DNA of 64,000 nucleotides from NCBI RefSeq assembly GCF_900113765.1, contig NZ_FOQO01000001.1:744001-808000 (forward strand), in the 5' to 3' direction. The position numbers were made by a program, and so were the translations under genes. A model generated the notes under the pieces. It did no database searches. It saw nothing but the letters and a program-made list of their open reading frames with translations, and was not told the DNA's origin. Positions 59,165 to 64,000 of the stretch are shown one piece after another. Origin of the DNA: Parapedobacter indicus (GTDB lineage Bacteria > Bacteroidota > Bacteroidia > Sphingobacteriales > Sphingobacteriaceae). Every line of letters begins with the position of its first letter. The first letter of the stretch is position 1.

Positions 59165-61372
59165 TCATTTGACAGAGTCAAAACGAGTAATTCCGGTGAT
59201 ACCCTTTATCTGCTTTAAATGCCGGATCAGGTTTTCGAGATGGGCGGTATCGTTGACAAAAATCATGATCGAGCCTTCGAAGATACCGTCGTTGCTGGAT
59301 ATGGTTATAGAACGGATGTTTACTTTAAAATCATCCGAAATCACTTTCGTAATTTTATTGACCAATCCAACATCATCAATACCGACAATATGTAATCCCG
59401 TTAAAAAGGCCAACTCCTTTTGTGAAGTCCATTTTGCTTTCACGATGCGATAGCCATAATTTGCCATCAGCTTAGCTGCATTCGGACAATTCGTCCGGTG
59501 GATTTTAATGCCATCATTCACTGTAATGAATCCAAAAACGTCATCACCTGGAATCGGATTGCAGCAAGGTGAGAGGGTGTAATCAATTTTTTGCAGATCA
59601 TCACCGATCAGCAAAGTTTCGTAATCTTTTTTATTAATTTTATCTACCAATCCACCAATATGCGACGCGAATTGCTGCCCGTTTGGTTGATCGATATTTT
59701 TCTCGCTCAACGCAAATTCTTTGAGGTTTTTAATGTCAATTTCCCCTTTGGCAACGTTGTAGAATAGATCCTGCGATGACGGGAATTTAAAAAATGCCGT
59801 CAGTTTGTTGATGTTTTCAGTGTTGTATGTGATTTTCAGCGATTTGAGTTTCCGTTCGAGAATTTCCTTTCCATCCTCAGCAACCCGCCTTTTCTCTTCT
59901 TTGAGCGCTGATTTTATTTTGGATTTGGCTTTGGCCGTTACTACAAAATTGAGCCAGTCCTCTTTGGGCGTCTGTTTGCTCGATGTAATGATTTCCACCT
60001 GATCGCCGTTTTGCAGTTTATGACTTAGCGGAACCAGTTTATGGTTGACCTTAGCACCGATACAGCTTGCACCAAGATCGGAGTGTATCTCAAAAGCAAA
60101 GTCCAATGCAGTGGCGTTATGTGGCAGTTGGATGAGCGCACCCTTGGGTGTGAAGATAAAGATCTCGTCCGAAAACAGGTTCATCTTGAAGTCATCCAGA
60201 AAGTCCATTGCATTCTGCTCGGGATTACTCAATATTTCACGTACTTTCTGTATCCATTGATCCAATCCGCTATCCGAATTGGATTCTTTGTATTTCCAAT
60301 GGGCGGCAAACCCTTTTTCGGCAATCTCGTTCATTCGTACCGTGCGGATCTGTACTTCCACCCATTGGCCTTTGGGGCCCATTACGGTCGTATGAAGAGA
60401 TTCATACCCGTTGGCTTTCGGAGAAGAAATCCAATCCCTTAACCGGTCGGGATTTGGTCGATAAAGATCTGTGACAATTGAGTAAGCCTTCCAACAGTCG
60501 GCTTTTTCGTTTTCCTGCTCGGCATCGATGATGATTCGGATAGCGAAAAGATCATATACCTCCTCAAAAGGAATGGACTTCTTACGCATTTTGGTCCAAA
60601 TGGAATGAATGGATTTCGGGCGGCCGAAGACCTGCGCATGGATACCCTGTTCATGAAGAATTTCATTAATCGGCTCTACAAAGTTGTGAATAAAGCGTTC
60701 GCGCTCGGCCTTCTTCTCATTTAGTTTTTTAGCGATAAACTTATACGTGTCGGGATCCGTATATTTCATGGAAAGATCTTCCAGTTCGGATTTAATTGCA
60801 TACAAACCGAGGCGATGGGCCAGCGGCGCATACAGGTACGATGTTTCGGAAGCAATTTTAAGTTGTTTATCGCGTGGCATGAAATCCATTGTCCGCATGT
60901 TATGCAGCCGGTCGGCCAACTTGATGAGAATTACCCGAACATCGTCTGCTAATGTGAGCAACATTTTTCGGAAATTCTCTGCCTGCATCGAACTGTTGGG
61001 GTCAAAGATGCCGGATATTTTTGTCAATCCGTCGATGATGCGGGTTACTTTCTTGCCGAACTCACGCTCAATATCGTCTAACGTGATAGAGGTGTCCTCC
61101 ACGACATCATGCAGCAATGCACACACGATGGATGTAGTCCCTAATCCGATTTCCTCCGCCGCAATCTGTGCAACCGCTATCGGATGATAAATGTAAGGTT
61201 CACCTGATTTACGACGCATATCTTTGTGGCTATCGAGTGCCAGATCGAATGCTTTGCGTATCATTTGCTTATCGCCACGTTGTAGAGTGGGTTTACAAGC
61301 ACGTAGCAAAGCACGGTATCGCCGACGTATTTCCTTGCTTTCCGCTTCTAAATCAATCACTAATTCTTTCAT
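59165..61372 (-). CDS. Bifunctional (p)ppGpp synthetase/hydrolase
   Basis: 735 residues of the RelA/SpoT family. The HD domain has the hydrolase motif HDVVEDT (near 88) and ALLHD. The synthetase domain has NGYESLHTTVMGP (near 313), TGS begins near 400 (FIFTPKGALIQLPHNATALDFAFEIH), and ACT is C-terminal (from about 660). Both activities look intact, so it both makes and removes the stringent-response alarmone. Single gene. Confidence 0.94.
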   Translation of the reverse strand: MKELVIDLEAESKEIRRRYRALLRACKPTLQRGDKQMIRKAFDLALDSHKDMRRKSGEPYIYHPIAVAQIAAEEIGLGTTSIVCALLHDVVEDTSITLDDIEREFGKKVTRIIDGLTKISGIFDPNSSMQAENFRKMLLTLADDVRVILIKLADRLHNMRTMDFMPRDKQLKIASETSYLYAPLAHRLGLYAIKSELEDLSMKYTDPDTYKFIAKKLNEKKAERERFIHNFVEPINEILHEQGIHAQVFGRPKSIHSIWTKMRKKSIPFEEVYDLFAIRIIIDAEQENEKADCWKAYSIVTDLYRPNPDRLRDWISSPKANGYESLHTTVMGPKGQWVEVQIRTVRMNEIAEKGFAAHWKYKESNSDSGLDQWIQKVREILSNPEQNAMDFLDDFKMNLFSDEIFIFTPKGALIQLPHNATALDFAFEIHSDLGASCIGAKVNHKLVPLSHKLQNGDQVEIITSSKQTPKEDWLNFVVTAKAKSKIKSALKEEKRRVAEDGKEILERKLKSLKITYNTENINKLTAFFKFPSSQDLFYNVAKGEIDIKNLKEFALSEKNIDQPNGQQFASHIGGLVDKINKKDYETLLIGDDLQKIDYTLSPCCNPIPGDDVFGFITVNDGIKIHRTNCPNAAKLMANYGYRIVKAKWTSQKELAFLTGLHIVGIDDVGLVNKITKVISDDFKVNIRSITISSNDGIFEGSIMIFVNDTAHLENLIRHLKQIKGITGITRFDSVK

Positions 61373-61517
61373 TCGTACCTCTTCTCCCTAAAAAACGACA
61401 AACTTGCATATCAATCCAAGTTTATCTAAGTTTGTATATCCGTTATGATGATTGGACACGTTAATTGTCCGTTCGTTTAATCATATAAATATACGGATAA
61501 TTATTGAAATAGTATAG

Positions 61518-62141
61518 ATGAGCTACGTTACAGTGCTGACTTTTTTTGCAACGGTATTTCTTTCGGGGACTGCAGCGGCTCAGGATACTTTATCACAAGG
61601 GCTGATGCCTCCGCAGTCGTCGCAGCAGCGGGTGCCTACCACCTTGGTGGACGGGATACGTGTTCCTTGGGTGCTAATTCCCGAAGTGGAAGTTACCCGG
61701 AAACGTGTTTTTAGAAGCCCTGAAGACAAGGCCCGTTATCTTCGGCTTCGATATAATGTGCTTAAGGTGTTACCTTATGCAAAATATGCCCAACGCCGGT
61801 ACGAACAACTTTATCGGGATTTGGCGCTCACCGGAAATAAACGTGAGCAGAAGCGGCTGGTAAAGGCTTGTGAAAAGGAGATCAAAGATATGTTCAATAA
61901 GGAAGTCAAAAATCTGACAATCTCGCAGGGAGAAATACTCATCAAATTGATCGACCGCCAAACTGGGAATTCCAGTTATGAAGTAGTCAAAGAATTACGA
62001 GGTGGTATTACGGCCTTTTTCTATCAATCCGTAGCCAGGGTATTTGGTCACAACCTGAAGAACACGTACAACGCCGAAGAAGACTTTGAGATAGAAAATA
62101 TTATCCGAAGCCTGGAACGACCTTCATATCGCTATTTTTAA
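61518..62141 (+). CDS. DUF4294 exported protein
   Basis: 207 residues with a signal peptide cleaved near AAAQ-DTL. WVLIPEVEVTRKRVFRSPEDKARYLRLRYNVLKVLPYAKYAQRRYEQL is the DUF4294 core. A Bacteroidota envelope protein of unknown function. It lies 22 bp before bshB1, a pairing that is common in this phylum as I recall. Confidence 0.85.
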   Translation: MSYVTVLTFFATVFLSGTAAAQDTLSQGLMPPQSSQQRVPTTLVDGIRVPWVLIPEVEVTRKRVFRSPEDKARYLRLRYNVLKVLPYAKYAQRRYEQLYRDLALTGNKREQKRLVKACEKEIKDMFNKEVKNLTISQGEILIKLIDRQTGNSSYEVVKELRGGITAFFYQSVARVFGHNLKNTYNAEEDFEIENIIRSLERPSYRYF

Positions 62142-62163
62142 GCTCATTCCCATCCGCATTAAT

Positions 62164-62898
62164 ATGAACAAAGACAAGAAGCTGGACATCTTAGTAATTA
62201 CAGTGCATCCCGACGATGCCGAGTTGGGATGCGGGGGCACCATTGCCAAACAGGTAGCAATGGGGCGTAAAGTAGGATTGGTAGACCTTACGCGTGGTGA
62301 ATTGGGTACCCGAGGTACCCCAGAAATACGTAAAACGGAAGCGGACGCCGCTGCCGACATATTGGGTTTGTCGGTACGGGAGAACTTAGGAATGCGTGAT
62401 GGTTTTTTTCAAAATGACGAGCCTCATCAGCTAAAAGTTATTTATGCCCTGCGTAAATATCAGCCGGAAATCGTTATCGCCAATGCGCTGCACGACCGCC
62501 ATCCCGATCATGGAAGAGCCGGCGAGTTGGTGAACGATGCCGTGTTTCTGGCGGGGCTGCGTAAAATTGAAACGGTGGAAGATGGCATAAACCAAGCACC
62601 CCATCGCCCGCGGCTTGTGCTTCAGCTGATTCAGGATGAATACATCAAACCCGATATCGTTGTCGATGTTAGTGATCATTGGGAGCGCAAGATCGAGGCT
62701 ATCAAAGCCTACCGGTCTCAGTTTTTCAGTGACTCGTACCACGCGACTGAACCGGAGACCTATATTTCGAAACCGGATTTTTTGGAATACATTGAGGCTA
62801 GGTCCAGAGAATATGGCAAATACATCGGCGCAAGGCATGCGGAAGGATTTACATGCCGGAGACTACTTGGAGTAGACGATGTGTTTGTGTTAAAATAG
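62164..62898 (+). CDS. bshB1: Bacillithiol biosynthesis deacetylase BshB1
   Basis: 244 residues. VITVHPDDAELGCGGTIAKQ carries the zinc ligands (HPDDAE), and DRHPDHGRAGELVNDAVFLAG has the third. EYIKPDIVVDVSDHWERKIEAIKAYRSQF is further support. It deacetylates GlcNAc-malate to GlcN-malate, the second step of bacillithiol synthesis. The other bsh genes are not in the window. Confidence 0.93.
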   Translation: MNKDKKLDILVITVHPDDAELGCGGTIAKQVAMGRKVGLVDLTRGELGTRGTPEIRKTEADAAADILGLSVRENLGMRDGFFQNDEPHQLKVIYALRKYQPEIVIANALHDRHPDHGRAGELVNDAVFLAGLRKIETVEDGINQAPHRPRLVLQLIQDEYIKPDIVVDVSDHWERKIEAIKAYRSQFFSDSYHATEPETYISKPDFLEYIEARSREYGKYIGARHAEGFTCRRLLGVDDVFVLK

Positions 62899-62902
62899 CG
62901 TT

Positions 62903-63229
62903 CTAAACCGCAAAGCTTTCTCCGCAAGCACATGTACGCGATGCATTGGGATTATGAAATTCAAATCCTTTGCCGTTGAGACCATCGGAGTAATCCAATT
63001 CTGTCCCCGCTAGATAAAGGTACGATTTAATATCCAAGCAGATCTTAATTCCCTTATCTTCAAACAACTGATCTCCTTTTTTCTCTTCGTTGTCAAAATT
63101 GAGTTTATAGCTTAATCCCGAGCAACCCCCGCTTTCTACACCCACACGCACAAAATAGCGAGCATCGTAGCCTTCCTTGCGCATGATATCGTTGATCCGT
63201 TGTTTGGCTTTCTCCGTAATTGTTACCAT
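62903..63229 (-). CDS. A-type iron-sulfur cluster carrier (HesB/IscA/ErpA)
   Basis: 108 residues. VESGGCSGLSY and the terminal CACGESF give the three conserved cysteines. It delivers Fe-S clusters to apoproteins. Convergent with bshB1 (4-bp gap). It could be annotated erpA or sufA; one cannot choose without neighbours. Confidence 0.93.
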   Translation of the reverse strand: MVTITEKAKQRINDIMRKEGYDARYFVRVGVESGGCSGLSYKLNFDNEEKKGDQLFEDKGIKICLDIKSYLYLAGTELDYSDGLNGKGFEFHNPNASRTCACGESFAV

Positions 63230-63350
63230 TTGTTATTTTCGTTATCAGCTATTCGACTTCTGAATAGCTACAAAGATCGGAAAATTCCGCCGACATTACA
63301 AAGAGCTCACGGTTTGTTCCATGTCATAATTAAGAATTGACCATTGTCAA

Positions 63351-64000
63351 TTATTTAACCGTCTTGTTTCCGAACACACGCATCAGGTAAAATAAAAACG
63401 GAAGTATAAATATACTGCCTATAAGCAGCGCCCAAGCAAGTGCGACGATTGTCTTTTTGTCGCCTATATGATGGAGTAGCGACAACCCATCGCCGTTTTT
63501 GAAGAGCACCAATTCTGGATAATGTTGGTAGGTGGCGGCCAACAGAATCATGACCACCTGAAAGCCTGCCAGTACCCGTGATGCAGTGGCTTTTCTTCTT
63601 CGGAATGCGACGAAGGTGAGAATCAGGGATAGAGTAGCTAGTCCGATTGCCAATTGGCCAATGACACCGCCGAATATCCATTTAATTAATGGTATATTGG
63701 AATAGAATGCTGCCAGGAACACCAAAGCCCCCGCGGCGACGACAAGATAGATAAACCGTTTAGCAATGCGAACGGCTAGTAGCTGATCGACGCCTTGGTC
63801 TACGGTTCCGATGGCGTATGTTGCAGCCAAATATCCACATATGGCAGTTGTGAAGAAACCGATTGCAACGCCGAACCAGGTAAGCCAACTTCCTATATAG
63901 GCTGAAAAAAAATCGCTGGCTTGTGGATCGATGGTACGGGATACCGTAGCAGCGGCAATGACACCCAGGAAAAATGGCGTTACGATGCTTGACCACATAA
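63351..64000 (-). CDS. cydB: Cytochrome d ubiquinol oxidase subunit II (CydB), 3' part
   Basis: About 215 residues are visible; the frame is still open at the window edge, so the start is missing. Several membrane helices and VTPFFLGVIAAATVS (the quinol oxidase family has a similar helix) with a C-terminal FILPFLFYLMRVFG point to CydB. Together with CydA it reduces O2 with quinol electrons at low oxygen. The assignment is from hydrophobic pattern and short motifs. Confidence 0.72.
   Translation of the reverse strand, partial: MWSSIVTPFFLGVIAAATVSRTIDPQASDFFSAYIGSWLTWFGVAIGFFTTAICGYLAATYAIGTVDQGVDQLLAVRIAKRFIYLVVAAGALVFLAAFYSNIPLIKWIFGGVIGQLAIGLATLSLILTFVAFRRRKATASRVLAGFQVVMILLAATYQHYPELVLFKNGDGLSLLHHIGDKKTIVALAWALLIGSIFILPFLFYLMRVFGNKTVK

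Noticed and set aside
1..64000. CRISPR array
   Set aside because: No regularly spaced identical repeats with unique spacers were seen; the tract at 1830-2150 has degenerate, irregular units without spacers.

Overview
The window reads as Bacteroidota, most likely Sphingobacteriaceae or a close relative. The evidence is the CTnDOT/sphingobacterial-style tra genes, housekeeping families typical of that group (BshB1, DUF4294, DUF6263, a Bacteroidota-type PabB, the rpsU-xerC-hpf order), and promoters of the form TTTG-N19-TAnnTTTG upstream of rpsU and both tRNA genes. I cannot name the genus.

Positions 1 to about 36113 are one end of an integrative conjugative element (ICE). In order it carries two TOPRIM-like paralogues; a TA-rich repeat tract and a second repeat pair; a C5 DNA methyltransferase with a striking second reading frame; MobC and relaxase; a transfer operon running from ParA/TraA through DUF4134/TraE (two copies), TraF, the TraG ATPase, three tandem paralogous periplasmic proteins, TraJ, TraK, a TraL-position gene, TraM and TraN; a VirD4-type coupling protein; an M23 peptidase; an ArdC-like antirestriction protein; and two ICE-associated genes of unknown role. 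A strong terminator closes this block. The element ends at a 3' tRNA fragment (36066-36113) followed by what looks like the tRNA's own terminator. Its integrase must lie outside the window.

The cargo between the tra block and the att fragment is a defence island. It holds (i) an overlapping two-gene cassette of unknown type, one product with a restriction-endonuclease-like signature; (ii) an AbiL/RloB-type pair (AAA ATPase plus TOPRIM-like RloB); and (iii) a single-chain SIR2-APAZ-PIWI Argonaute followed by a large helicase with a nuclease-like C-terminus. The helicase gene is broken by a 2459-bp composite transposon carrying sul2 and a truncated glmM. The transposon has 127-bp perfect terminal inverted repeats and an 8-bp target duplication (TTTCATTT). 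Removing it and one duplication copy restores an open frame of 970 codons, so the pAgo system was probably complete before an antibiotic-resistance transposon hit it.

Positions 36114-39780 form a decayed chromosomal stretch with small VOC and SnoaL-like genes, an SRPBCC pseudogene and long non-coding gaps. From about 39780 to the end the window is ordinary chromosome: rpsU, xerC, hpf, apt, an acyl-CoA dehydrogenase, terC, an M42 peptidase, tRNA-Arg(UCU), tRNA-Ser(UGA), gpsA, ggt, hemF, an active/inactive M16 peptidase pair, pabB, purA, a Fur-family regulator, a RelA/SpoT homologue, bshB1, an A-type Fe-S carrier and the start of a cydB-like gene. Two conserved-looking small proteins (47 and 51 aa) on the minus strand are easy to miss.
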